NCBI GenBank assembly: GCA_017621155.1
Contig: JAGATP010000052.1
Coordinates: 1-64,000, forward strand
DNA from: Clostridia bacterium
GTDB taxonomy: Bacteria > Bacillota > Clostridia > Christensenellales > Borkfalkiaceae
DNA length: 64,000 nt
Reading direction: 5' to 3'
Under the pieces are notes generated by a model. That model made no database searches and was not told the origin of the DNA. It saw only the letters and a list, made by a program, of their open reading frames with translations. Made by a program: the position numbers and the translations under genes. Positions 1-8,654 of the stretch are shown in pieces (position 1 is the stretch's first letter; each line of letters starts with the position of its first letter).

Positions 1-65
1 CAGCCTTACATTCAGTTTAGCACATAGGAGCTTTTTTGTATATTGTTACAAGGCTTGAAGCTAAA

Positions 66-130
66 GCTTTTTCAGATCCACCGGCATAGCCGGTGGCTTT
101 TTAACGGCAATCCTCTACGAGCCTTGCCGT
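66..130. repeat. Two adjacent hairpins at left edge
   Basis: The stretch holds a perfect hairpin (CCACCGGC-ATA-GCCGGTGG, about 78-96) followed by a T-run, then a second inverted repeat (AACGGCAA...TTGCCGTT, about 103-131). A hairpin of this kind followed by T residues could be a terminator. It also resembles the subterminal hairpin seen at ends of IS200/IS605-type elements; that is from memory and no transposase lies inside the window. No gene is recognisable here. Confidence 0.35.
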
Positions 131-148
131 TATCCTCTACAAACAGAT

Positions 149-1021
149 CACCCCAAGCGGTACGCTTGGGGGTGAGGCACCCCTTTCCGGTAGTACGGAC
201 AGACTCATCGTAAAGATGCAGGGGGAGCGACCCTGTATCTTTATAAAAGTCCATCGTCCGGCAAGCTTTGTCTTTTCTTACTATATAGAGAAAAGCACGC
301 TTGGGGAACAAACGCAAAAGCATTTTTAAAGTCGGGGTGCTATCAACCCGACTTTACACATAGCTTGTTGACTACCGGGAAGGGGCAACTTGCCCCCCTG
401 CGTTTTTACCGAAAGCTTTTCCGTACTACCGGCACGGGGCAACCTGCCCCAAGCGTGCCGCTCGAACGAACTTTCAAGGAATAACAAACGACCCGATCGC
501 TTTTGCAACCGGGCCGCTTGCTATATGATAAGGGGGAAAATGATGAGCGCTGTTTCAAATAATTTCCGAAGTTTTTCTGCTCCGTTCCTCATTTGCGAGA
601 CTATTATAGCAAGTCGGGAAAAAAAAGTAAAATACTTTTTCGAAAAATTTTTTACGACTTTTATTTTTTTCGGATTCGTCAAATTTTGATTTTTTATTTC
701 AAAGTTCTACCTTTTTTGTATCCGATTTTTCAAGGCAGGGTGTCCCAAGCGTGCCGCTTGACCCGGTAGTGAACCGACTACGTGTAAAGTCGGGTTGATA
801 GCACCCCGACTTTAAAAAAGCGATTGCGTTTGTCCACCCACGTGTGCCTTATATATAGCAGGTCGAACAGTTTCCTATTATAAAAACGCAGGGACGCCCC
901 CTGCGTTTTTACCGAGAGCCTGTCCGTACTACCGGGAAGGGGCAACCTGCCCCCTGCCGGACGAAGAACTTTTATAAAGGTGCAGGATCTATATCCTGCA
1001 CCTTTACAGTAAGTCTTTCCG
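149..1021. repeat. Composite palindromic repeat block R1 (gene-free)
   Basis: No credible gene is present. The block is a chain of hairpins: CCCCAAGCG/CGCTTGGGG near 151-171, an AAAGATGCAGGG/CCCTGTATCTTT hairpin near 210-242, AAAGTCGGG/CCCGACTTT near 328-355 and again near 783-815, a cgcaggg/ccctgcg hairpin near 885-915, and AAAGGTGCAGGAT (976-988)/ATCCTGCACCTTT (993-1005). Conserved arms separate the hairpins, for example GTAGTACGGACAG... and ...GCTTGTTGACTACCGG. The same arms recur at 22.6, 27.2, 30.2, 34.5, 38.2 and 44.2 kb. The last hairpin lies directly after parB and may also end its transcription. Confidence 0.8.
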
Positions 1022-1026
1022 TACTA

Positions 1027-1911
1027 CTAAAGGGAATGCTTGCCCGAAAGCTCGTCGAGTAAGTCGCTGATACGATCGAGATCGTCCCGCGTGTAGTAAT
1101 CGATGGTGATTCTCCCCTTCTGATCGTTGCCGATCAAAGAGACCTTCGTCTTGAACGTCCCGCGGAAGCGTTCGACGAGATCGTTGAGCTCGAGGCTCAT
1201 CTCCTGCTTCTTGGGCTTTGCGGGCGGGGGATTCATCGCGTTCTTGACGGCTCTTTCGATCTCGCGCACGGAATATCCCTCCCGTACCGCGTCGATGGCG
1301 ATTTTGAGCTGTTTCCCCTGCGGAAGCACGACGAGTGCGCGCGCGTGCCCTGCGGACAGCTTTCCTTCAGAGACGAGCGCCATGACCTCTTCGGACAAAT
1401 TGAGAAGTCGAAGGGTGTTCGCGATCGCGGAACGGGACTTTCCGATGCGGGCGGAAAGCTCTTCCTGCGTGAGCTTGTATTCATCCATCAGCACTTTGAG
1501 TCCGAGCGCAGCTTCGATGGGATTGAGGTCTTCCCTCTGCAAGTTCTCGATGAGGGAAATTTCCTTGATCTGCCGCTCGGTGTACTGCTTGATGACGACG
1601 GGAATCGTCTCCTTGCCCGCAAGGCGGGAGGCGCGATACCGCCTCTCTCCCGCGATGATGCGGTACATGCCGTTGGGCTCTTTGTTGACGACGATGGGTT
1701 CGATGACTCCGTGCTCCCGAATGGAATCGGCAAGCTCGGCAAGGGCGGTCTCGTCAAACGCCTTTCTCGGCTGATCGGGATTGGGGTAAATATCCTTTAA
1801 GGGCAGCTCGTTGATTTCCCGCTTCTCTTCCTTTTGCGCGTTCTCGTACGCCTCTTCCGTATCGAGGAAAAGAGCGGAAAGTCCTCTGCCCAAACCTTTG
1901 TTACTCGCCAT
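1027..1911 (-). CDS. parB: Chromosome partitioning protein ParB (Spo0J)
   Basis: ParB binds parS, spreads as a CTP-dependent clamp and, with ParA, segregates origins and loads SMC. The 294-residue protein has the usual layout: an N-terminal CTPase domain with GERRYRAS (residues 88-95) and ENLQREDLNP (122-131), a helix-turn-helix at about 147-170, a basic linker with PPPAKPKK, and a C-terminal dimerisation region. The ATG follows GGAGGAGATT. It sits 11 nt downstream of parA in the same operon. The stop codon (TAG) lies at the edge of repeat block R1. Its likely target parS sites are at 4728-4769. Confidence 0.97.
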   Translation of the reverse strand: MASNKGLGRGLSALFLDTEEAYENAQKEEKREINELPLKDIYPNPDQPRKAFDETALAELADSIREHGVIEPIVVNKEPNGMYRIIAGERRYRASRLAGKETIPVVIKQYTERQIKEISLIENLQREDLNPIEAALGLKVLMDEYKLTQEELSARIGKSRSAIANTLRLLNLSEEVMALVSEGKLSAGHARALVVLPQGKQLKIAIDAVREGYSVREIERAVKNAMNPPPAKPKKQEMSLELNDLVERFRGTFKTKVSLIGNDQKGRITIDYYTRDDLDRISDLLDELSGKHSL

Positions 1912-1922
1912 AATCTCCTCCT

Positions 1923-2705
<783 letters not shown>

Positions 2706-2717
2706 AGTTATCCTCTG

Positions 2718-4595
2718 TTATTCTTTTGTTGTAAATCTCTTGAAAGGATTCTCCTCCGCTTTGCCTTCCATCTCTTCCATCTGTTCGATGACTTCCTTGT
2801 AGTCTTTGCCCTCCATGAGAAGATCGACCTCGTCCGAATAGATGGTCTCCTTCTCGATGAGAACTCTTGACATGTTGTCGAGAATGGAACGGTTTTCCGT
2901 CAGAAGCTTTACTGCCCGTTCGTGCGCGCCCTCGATGATGCGGTGCATTTCCTCGTCGATGAGGGCAGCCTTTTCCTCGGAGTAATCGTTCTTGTACTCA
3001 TAGTCCCTGCCGAGGAAGATGGGCTGATTGTCGCTGCCGTAGGTGACGAGCCCGACTTTGTCGCTCATACCCCATTGCGTAACCATCTTCTTCGCCATAT
3101 CCGTCACGCGCTGCAAGTCGTTGGAAGCGCCCGTCGTGATATCCTTAATGACGAGCTCTTCGGCAACTCTGCCACCGAGCGCCATGCAGATGAAATCGAG
3201 AATTTCCTCTCTCGACATGTGATTGTCGTCGTTATCGGGACGGGTCAAAGTGTAACCTGCGGCGTTGCCTCTCGGAATAATGGAAACCTCCTGCACGGGA
3301 TCGCAGTGCTTACAGAGCTTGGCGATGATGGCGTGACCCGATTCGTGGTAGGCAGTAATCCGCTTATCCGATTCGGTGACGACGCGGCTCTTCTTCTGAG
3401 GGCCCATAATAACTTTGTTGATCGCCTCGTAAAGCTCCACGTTGCCGATGGTGTGCTTGCCCTGACGAGCGGAAAGGATTGCCGCTTCATTGAGAAGATT
3501 CGCAAGATCAGCTCCCGAAAATCCAGCCGTCATACGAGCTACAACTTTAAAATTAACTTCTTTATCTAGAGGTTTGTTTCTCGCGTGGACTTTTAAGATC
3601 TGTTCACGACCCTTGACGTCGGGAAGATTGACGTAGACCTGGCGGTCAAATCTTCCGGGACGAAGAAGAGCGGGGTCAAGAACGTCGGCACGGTTGGTTG
3701 CCGCGATGACGATGACGCCTTCGTTCCCCTCGAAACCGTCCATCTGAACGAGAATCTGATTGAGGGTCTGTTCGCGTTCGTCGTGTCCTCCGCCGAGACC
3801 TGCGCCTCTCTGACGACCGACCGCGTCGATTTCATCGATGAAGATAATGCAAGGCTGCGCCTTCTTGGCAGAATCGAACAAATCGCGCACACGGGATGCG
3901 CCAACGCCGACGAACATCTCAACGAAATCCGATCCTGAAGCTGAGAAGAAGGGAACACCCGCCTCTCCTGCAACTGCCTTTGCAAACAACGTCTTACCTG
4001 TCCCCGGAGGGCCTACAAGGAGTACACCCTTCGGAATTTTTGCGCCGAGGTCGGAGAATTTCTTTGGATTCTTAAGAAACTCAACAACTTCCTGTAATTC
4101 CTGCTTTTCCTCTTCTGCGCCCGCAACATCCGTGAAGCGTACCTTGATTCCCGTCGTAATGCGGGACTTCGTCTTTGCAAAGCTCTGTCCTTTCGCTCCG
4201 CCCCCTGCCGTCGAACGAAGGATCAGCCAGAAGATGATCGCAACGATGATGATAGAGAGAAAAGAAAGAAGTGTTGACCAACCGCTTCCCGCATTGGGAT
4301 CGACATAGGTAACTTTAATACCGGATGCGATGATAGAAGCGATTGGTTCATCGGTCGGTGAAAGATTATACCAATTTCCCGTTACCGCATAGAAGGTGCC
4401 TTCCGCTGTCTTGGCGGTGATGCCATATACTTTAATGACGATCTCCGTGACCTTTCCGTCTTGAATCATTTTCCAAAGCGCCGAAAAATCAACTTCCGTC
4501 ACAGACGTGATCATAGTCGTCAGCAGGAAATAGGTAAGAAATCCAAAAGACGCGAGAAGGGCGGTGATGATAAATATTTTAGTCGTTTTATTCAA
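2718..4595 (-). CDS. ftsH: ATP-dependent membrane zinc metalloprotease FtsH
   Basis: FtsH is a hexameric AAA+ protease that degrades misfolded membrane proteins and regulators. The 625-residue protein has two membrane segments (about 8-29 and 108-127) enclosing a short extracytoplasmic domain. The AAA domain carries Walker A GPPGTGKT (195-202), Walker B IIFIDEID (250-257) and a second-region-of-homology segment near 300-320. The peptidase domain has the zinc site HESGH (417-421). The start is read as TTG at 4595 because AAGGAG precedes it and the conserved N-terminal segment follows at once. A good sigma-A promoter lies at 4644-4672. Linkage to parAB in one operon is unusual, since ftsH more often follows tilS and hpt. 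Confidence 0.97.
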   Translation of the reverse strand: MNKTTKIFIITALLASFGFLTYFLLTTMITSVTEVDFSALWKMIQDGKVTEIVIKVYGITAKTAEGTFYAVTGNWYNLSPTDEPIASIIASGIKVTYVDPNAGSGWSTLLSFLSIIIVAIIFWLILRSTAGGGAKGQSFAKTKSRITTGIKVRFTDVAGAEEEKQELQEVVEFLKNPKKFSDLGAKIPKGVLLVGPPGTGKTLFAKAVAGEAGVPFFSASGSDFVEMFVGVGASRVRDLFDSAKKAQPCIIFIDEIDAVGRQRGAGLGGGHDEREQTLNQILVQMDGFEGNEGVIVIAATNRADVLDPALLRPGRFDRQVYVNLPDVKGREQILKVHARNKPLDKEVNFKVVARMTAGFSGADLANLLNEAAILSARQGKHTIGNVELYEAINKVIMGPQKKSRVVTESDKRITAYHESGHAIIAKLCKHCDPVQEVSIIPRGNAAGYTLTRPDNDDNHMSREEILDFICMALGGRVAEELVIKDITTGASNDLQRVTDMAKKMVTQWGMSDKVGLVTYGSDNQPIFLGRDYEYKNDYSEEKAALIDEEMHRIIEGAHERAVKLLTENRSILDNMSRVLIEKETIYSDEVDLLMEGKDYKEVIEQMEEMEGKAEENPFKRFTTKE

Positions 4596-4643
4596 GCCTG
4601 TTACTCCTTTTTAAAGATAGTATTATCCAAATCGACGCCTTTC

Positions 4644-4672
4644 ATTGTACCATAAGTAAAAATAAATTGCAA
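4644..4672 (-). promoter_or_regulatory. Sigma-A promoter of ftsH-parA-parB
   Basis: On the minus strand the sequence reads TTGCAA, 17 nt, TACAAT, about 45 nt upstream of the ftsH start. This matches the vegetative consensus in both spacing and hexamers. Confidence 0.7.
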
Positions 4673-4727
4673 GTGTTTCCCAAAAATTTCATCTATATTT
4701 TACATGATCTATTTTGACGGTATGAAT

Positions 4728-4743
4728 TGTTTCACGTGAAACG
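4728..4743. promoter_or_regulatory. parS site 1
   Basis: TGTTTCACGTGAAACG matches the bacterial parS consensus (TGTTNCACGTGAAACA) except at the last base. It is the ParB nucleation site, about 15 kb from oriC. Confidence 0.93.
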
Positions 4744-4753
4744 CTTTTTTCAT

Positions 4754-4769
4754 TGTTTCACGTGAAACG
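4754..4769. promoter_or_regulatory. parS site 2
   Basis: A second identical parS, TGTTTCACGTGAAACG, starts 26 bp after the first. The pair lies upstream of the ftsH-parAB promoter, so ParB loading could also affect transcription there. Confidence 0.93.
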
Positions 4770-4802
4770 ATAAATAAAACCGAATTATTTCAAATCCAAG
4801 CA

Positions 4803-5013
4803 CTATTTTAAAGAGAGAAAATCGAGCGATAGACAAGGCGAGCGAGCGAACGCGTATAAAATACGGGGAACGAGCTCAACGCCGTATATTGCCGATTTTC
4901 ACCTTAAAAATGTGCTTTGATGAGGTTCATATCGGGTATTGGACGCAAAGCGCGCAAAAGATGGCGCGGGGGAGGGTTTGGATTTGGAATAATTCGGCTA
5001 AAAGTCCCCTATC
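4803..5013. repeat. Possible dispersed element in the ftsH/cvpA gap
   Basis: This gene-free stretch has imperfect inverted ends (...GAGAAAATCG near 4812-4825 and CGATTTTCACC near 4893-4903). The interior is GC-rich (acaaggcgagcgagcgaacg) and resembles the interior of the MITE-like element at 8089-8286 in phrase order. A partial copy of the cvpA terminator arm (AAAGTCCCCTATC) lies at 5001-5013. Nothing here looks coding. Confidence 0.3.
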
Positions 5014-5026
5014 GAAGTATTTCGAG

Positions 5027-5058
5027 AAAAAAGTCCCCTATCAGCTTGGATAGGGGAC
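5027..5058 (-). terminator. Rho-independent terminator of cvpA-like gene
   Basis: The 10-bp stem GTCCCCTATC/GATAGGGGAC (5033-5042 and 5049-5058) with a 6-nt loop is followed on the minus strand by TTTTTT. It lies 13 nt after the cvpA-like stop codon. Confidence 0.9.
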
Positions 5059-5071
5059 AAATCTGAAAAAA

Positions 5072-5791
5072 TTAAGCAGTAGGGGAGGGGAGAAGGCTAA
5101 AAACGGAGTCCAGCCACTTTTGGAAGGTGGTAAAGGAGAAGTAAGTGAGAAGATTATTCTGATAGAAGAAATTAAGGAACACTGTATTTGAAATCCACTC
5201 TGAAACAGAATCTCCGAAGAGAGAAAGGAACATACAAATCAAATAGACATTCAAAAGAGCAGAAAGAAGGGAAAATATTCCACCCAAAATCCGATCCCAA
5301 AGGCGAATCACGGCAATCGAGCCAATCAGAGAGGAAAAAACCTTACCTAAGATAAAAGCGACAAAGACAACCAAGGCATAAAGCAGAACAAAGGAAATAA
5401 AATGGTAGAGGATATTCGTCACAGCAGAGCCAAGATAAACAGAAAGAGAAATATCCCCCACCTGATCGACAGAGCCTTGCAGAACACTTAAGAGAATACT
5501 CGGTAAAAACGAGCCTCCAACCGCTTCAGCGGAAGCCGAGGAAGCAGAAATCTGATACATCTCATCGGAAAAGAACGCTTCTGAAAAGAACTTACTCAAA
5601 TCGGCGGTAAAGTCAAAGCCTGAAAGCCAAATGGAAAGGCTGTCGCAAAAGATAAGTGCGATAAAGAAGCCCAAAATTCCTCCTCCCACTTTAAAAAGTG
5701 AACGGACAATCCCCTTTTTGAAACCCATTAAAAAGAAAATCAAAAAAAATAAGAGAAGAACTGCATCAACAATCCAGAAAAAATCGTTCAA
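5072..5791 (-). CDS. CvpA-family membrane protein
   Basis: The 239-residue protein has about four to five hydrophobic segments. The N-terminal pattern (aspartate-containing first segment, then GFKKGIVRSLFK and a glycine-rich second segment) and the later RLWDRILGGIFSLL block are typical of CvpA/colicin V production-like proteins, whose exact role in Firmicutes is not settled. The start is TTG at 5791, preceded by GGAGGTAATTC. A sigma-A promoter lies at 5859-5887 and a strong terminator follows, so it is probably monocistronic. The residues between the second and third segments are poorly conserved and rich in Ser and Ala. Confidence 0.75.
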   Translation of the reverse strand: MNDFFWIVDAVLLLFFLIFFLMGFKKGIVRSLFKVGGGILGFFIALIFCDSLSIWLSGFDFTADLSKFFSEAFFSDEMYQISASSASAEAVGGSFLPSILLSVLQGSVDQVGDISLSVYLGSAVTNILYHFISFVLLYALVVFVAFILGKVFSSLIGSIAVIRLWDRILGGIFSLLSALLNVYLICMFLSLFGDSVSEWISNTVFLNFFYQNNLLTYFSFTTFQKWLDSVFSLLPSPTA

Positions 5792-5858
5792 AGAATTACC
5801 TCCGTCGGTTACTGTAGGCGAACTGAACTGTTATCCATAAAAACGCTCGCCTATCCCT

Positions 5859-5887
5859 ATTATAGCAAAGGAAAACAAAAAGTGCAA
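5859..5887 (-). promoter_or_regulatory. Sigma-A promoter of cvpA-like gene
   Basis: The minus strand reads TTGCAC, 17 nt, TATAAT. The 5' leader (about 5792-5852) contains TAGGCGA...TCGCCTA arms, related to the palindromes at 8168-8202 and 62175-62209. Confidence 0.65.
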
Positions 5888-5925
5888 GGGGTTTAAAGGA
5901 ACAAAAAAGAGGCAATCAATAAAAT

Positions 5926-6444
5926 ATGGATTATACCTTCAATCAATACAACTCTTACGCAAGCGAAGGCTTGGCTAGGGCGATTCGCCAAAACTTACAG
6001 GGAGAGAAAGAAAAGCCCGTGGTCATCTGCATCGGATCAGACCTCGTCATCGGCGATTCTCTCGCCCCCCTCGTCGGAACAATGGCAAAAGAAAAGGGAC
6101 TTTCCGTCTTTTTGTACGGAACACTCCACTCCACCGTAACGGCAAAGGAAGTGCCTTATCTGAGGCGTTACCTTGAAACCATGAATCCCAAAGGAAAACG
6201 AATCGTTATCGATGCGGCAGTAGGAGAGCGAAGCGAACTCGGATTCATCAAGTGCAGGCAAAAGCCGACCTTTCCCGGTCGCGGCGTGCAGAAAAACCTG
6301 GGGAGCATCGGAGATTTATCCATTCTCGGAATCGTCACTGAACGCTCGATTTTCAGCCAGACTATCTCCGATTTAGTCCGCCTGAAACTCGTCTATGCGA
6401 TGGCTCAAACGATCTCACACGCACTTTGTTTAGCATTGAATTAA
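5926..6444 (+). CDS. yyaC: Spore protease-like protein YyaC (DUF1256)
   Basis: YyaC proteins are homologues of the germination protease GPR and occur in endospore formers, often beside parA/parB as in Bacillus. The 172-residue protein carries the family blocks CIGSDLVIGDSLAPLVG (about 35-51), YGTLHSTV (about 65-72) and VIDAAVG (about 94-100). It is transcribed divergently from the cvpA-like gene. The ribosome site is weak (AGAGGC about 12 nt upstream). Its presence is the best sign in this window that the organism sporulates; the substrate is not known. Confidence 0.85.
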   Translation: MDYTFNQYNSYASEGLARAIRQNLQGEKEKPVVICIGSDLVIGDSLAPLVGTMAKEKGLSVFLYGTLHSTVTAKEVPYLRRYLETMNPKGKRIVIDAAVGERSELGFIKCRQKPTFPGRGVQKNLGSIGDLSILGIVTERSIFSQTISDLVRLKLVYAMAQTISHALCLALN

Positions 6445-6595
6445 ATAGAATAAAATTGCGTATATTTCTTCCGAAAAAATTAAAATATAACGAATAAAAG
6501 AAAAAAATACGCATAAAAAACCCTTTAAATGAGAGTTGCTCTAACTATGCGTAAAATCTTTTACAAAGACGTTCATGCCATGTAACGAAGTAAAA

Positions 6596-7018
6596 TTAAT
6601 CGATACGAAGATAATTGACGCCTAAATCATAGCGGAAGCCGAAGGAACGGAACAAAGGAAGAGATTCCTCCGAACAGGTAACAGAAAGCGTCGAAAGATG
6701 TGAATCGCGATAAACTTCGTCGATGAGTTCTTTGGCAACGCCCTTCCCCCGATAATCAGTCAAAACGTAGAGATCTTCCAAAACGCCGATACACTCGTAG
6801 CGGAAGGTCGAAAAAGCTCGACACAGGGAACAAATTCCGACGAGCTTTTCCTGATCGAACGCCCCGTAAAACTCGATACTGCCCTTTTTCATTGCGGCTT
6901 TCAGCCGATCGAGCTGATCGGATTTTGGGAGCGATTCGTGCACCGAAACCTTATAAGCCCTCTGTAACCTGCTAAGACTCGGAAAATCCTTTTCTTCCAA
7001 CTTTCTATATTCCATCAT
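6596..7018 (-). CDS. GNAT-family N-acetyltransferase
   Basis: GNAT enzymes transfer an acetyl group from acetyl-CoA to amines; the substrate cannot be told from sequence. The protein of about 140 residues shows the acetyl-CoA loop RGKGVAKELIDEVY after a beta strand (LYVLTDY) and a late FRSFGFRYD segment typical of the fold. I place the start at 7018 (ATGATGGAA) because AGAGGGAT lies just upstream. A frame running further upstream to 7063 lacks a ribosome site and has an atypical Cys/Arg-rich sequence. It converges on yyaC. Confidence 0.8.
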   Translation of the reverse strand: MMEYRKLEEKDFPSLSRLQRAYKVSVHESLPKSDQLDRLKAAMKKGSIEFYGAFDQEKLVGICSLCRAFSTFRYECIGVLEDLYVLTDYRGKGVAKELIDEVYRDSHLSTLSVTCSEESLPLFRSFGFRYDLGVNYLRID

Positions 7019-7063
7019 CTTATCCCTCTTGCACATCCTTCGTGCCGGGCAAACTGTAATCAT

Positions 7064-7306
7064 TTAAAACAACCTTAAAAGGCGTCTTTTCGTCGCTTTC
7101 CGCACGATGCACCCTCGATTGTCAAGGGCTTTGACGTAGTATAGTCGCAAATTTTCCCGCTAAAATTTGTTCTAAAGGATTACAGTTCGCCTAAGCATTA
7201 TTATACACCCGTAAAGAGGAAAAAGCAATGATCGACGAAAAAAAGTCACATTCAAAATTTTGATAAAAAAGAAGGTTAAAAACAGTCATTCGAATTTCGG
7301 AAATCA
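7064..7306. other. Intergenic region between GNAT and traX
   Basis: No gene is seen. It presumably holds the GNAT promoter. Near 7183-7195 it contains ACAGTTCGCCTAA, which equals one arm of the 35-nt palindrome found at 8168-8202, so it may be a remnant of the same repeat. Confidence 0.4.
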
Positions 7307-7335
7307 TTGACCTAAAGTCGAGAAAGTGATATGAT
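7307..7335 (+). promoter_or_regulatory. Sigma-A promoter of traX, abutting the start codon
   Basis: TTGACC (7307-7312), 17 nt, TATGAT (7330-7335). The ATG begins at 7342, only 7 nt after the end of the -10 element, at the expected transcription start. No Shine-Dalgarno sequence fits between them, so the mRNA is predicted to be leaderless. Confidence 0.7.
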
Positions 7336-7341
7336 AGGCGT

Positions 7342-8091
7342 ATGGCTAAAATCAGGTTTTTAAACGGGACTGCAATCAAGCTGATCGCCGCTCTCTTCAT
7401 GACAATCGACCACATCGGACTTCTATTCTTTCCGCGACTTCTCGTTCTACGATCAATCGGAAGAATTTCCTTTCCATTATTCGCTTACATGCTGGCGGAG
7501 GGCTGTCACTATACGAAAAACAAGGCAAATCATTTCCTGCTCGTCTTTTGTCTCGGCGTTCTCTTTCAGATCGTCTACGGGGTTGCGACGGGGGACATGA
7601 GCGAATACAACATTTTTCTGACCTTTTCGCTCTCGATTGTCGGCATTTACTCCCTTCAGTACGCCAAAGAACATCTTTTTTCCAAAGGAAAACCCTTTGA
7701 AAAAGTCGTCGCGACCGTGCAATTTCCCGCTGTGATTGTTTGTCTGTACGTCCTTTCGGAGAAGTTTTCCTTCGACTACGGCTTTTTCGGCATTCTCCTC
7801 CCTCTCTTTCCGAGTCTCTTCGATCAAAGGTATCTACCCGAAAACAGAGTGACAAAACTCCTTTCTTCCTCCCCCGTGAAGATTCTCCTGTTGGCGATTG
7901 GACTGTACTTCATCTGCGCAATTTCTCCTTTCGGAAAAAACGCCTTCTATGCGTACATAGCGATCCCCATTCTTCTCCTTTACAACGGAACAAAGGGCAA
8001 GTGGAACTTAAAGTATTTCTTTTACGTTTACTATCCCCTCCACCTCGTCCTCTTGCAGGGAATTGCGATGCTCACGTTTTTTCTGAACTAG
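7342..8091 (+). CDS. TraX-family membrane protein
   Basis: TraX was first known as the F-pilin acetylase; chromosomal Firmicutes homologues are multipass membrane proteins of unsettled role, probably acyl transfer to surface molecules. The 249-residue protein starts with the family signature (LNGTAIKLIAALFMTIDHIG, with the conserved Asp-His, about 7-26), then RSIGRISFPLFAYMLAEG. It has about seven to eight further hydrophobic segments. The start is fixed by the N-terminal signature although no ribosome site precedes it. The stop codon TAG is the first three bases of the MITE-like element beginning at 8089, so the C-terminus may have been changed by that insertion. Confidence 0.85.
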   Translation: MAKIRFLNGTAIKLIAALFMTIDHIGLLFFPRLLVLRSIGRISFPLFAYMLAEGCHYTKNKANHFLLVFCLGVLFQIVYGVATGDMSEYNIFLTFSLSIVGIYSLQYAKEHLFSKGKPFEKVVATVQFPAVIVCLYVLSEKFSFDYGFFGILLPLFPSLFDQRYLPENRVTKLLSSSPVKILLLAIGLYFICAISPFGKNAFYAYIAIPILLLYNGTKGKWNLKYFFYVYYPLHLVLLQGIAMLTFFLN

Positions 8092-8286
8092 AGCGTGTTC
8101 ACACGATCCGAAATGCGCAGATTTCGAGCAGATTTTTTGTAGGACAAGGCGCGAGGAGGGCGAATTTTAGGCGAGCTGTTCTAAATTAGAACAGTTCGCC
8201 TAAGCCGTATTTAACCGACGAGTAACGAAGTCCTGCGGAAAATATGCCGAAAGATGTGCGTTGAGCGTTCGTGTGAACACGATCTA
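8089..8286. mobile_element. MITE-like element with terminal inverted repeats and TA flanks
   Basis: The 198-bp non-coding element has 18-bp terminal inverted repeats (TAGAGCGTGTTCACACGA at 8089-8106; complement of 8269-8286) with one mismatch. Each end carries TA, as in Tc1/mariner (IS630)-type elements that duplicate TA on insertion. The interior holds a 35-nt near-perfect palindrome (8168-8202) that recurs at 62175-62209. No transposase is encoded, so any movement would need one acting in trans. It overlaps the traX stop codon. Confidence 0.75.
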
Positions 8287-8369
8287 ATTTTTATCCTTTG
8301 CGTTACAAAAATCGATAAAACTTATGGGCGGGTCAAGCATGACCCGCCCATAGATTGATTCGAGAAAAA

Positions 8370-8654
8370 TTAGTTTACGTCGTGCTCGGAATAAATATCC
8401 CAAACAGTATAGCCGGCAAAGCCCAACAAACTGAGAAGAAAGATTCCGGCACAGGCAACCAAGCTCCAATAGGCGACGTATACATTTAGCTTTAATTTGC
8501 CTTTCAGGCAATATACCGTTATTTCCGCCGCCAACGCCACAATGGCGATGATCAACCCCGCCAACTGCACGTGAGCAGCCACCAGGATGCCGCCGATCAG
8601 CCCCAAAAGCACAATTCCCAAAGGAAGGAAATCAATCGCGTTTAACTTTTTCAT
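8370..8654 (-). CDS. Small membrane protein of module A
   Basis: The 94-residue protein has about three hydrophobic segments (roughly 8-27, 30-50 and 60-84) and a short acidic tail. I recognise no family. Its start overlaps the stop of the upstream GH3 gene by 4 nt (8651-8654), which suggests coupled translation. Equivalent small multipass proteins follow the GH3 genes of modules B (30304-30705) and D (58147-58581). They differ in length and share little obvious sequence. The conserved position suggests a partner of the membrane-anchored GH3 protein. Confidence 0.75.
   Translation of the reverse strand: MKKLNAIDFLPLGIVLLGLIGGILVAAHVQLAGLIIAIVALAAEITVYCLKGKLKLNVYVAYWSLVACAGIFLLSLLGFAGYTVWDIYSEHDVN

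Noticed and set aside
1..100. End of an IS200/IS605-type transposon with its RNA
   Set aside because: The hairpin is suggestive, but no transposase or tnpB remnant is in the window, so only a repeat is listed.
390..689. Short plus-strand frame in repeat block R1
   Set aside because: It is built from repeat sequence followed by an AT-rich tract, with no ribosome site or similarity.
149..1021. CRISPR array
   Set aside because: The repeats are palindromic composites of uneven spacing with no uniform direct repeats or spacers, and no cas genes are in the window.
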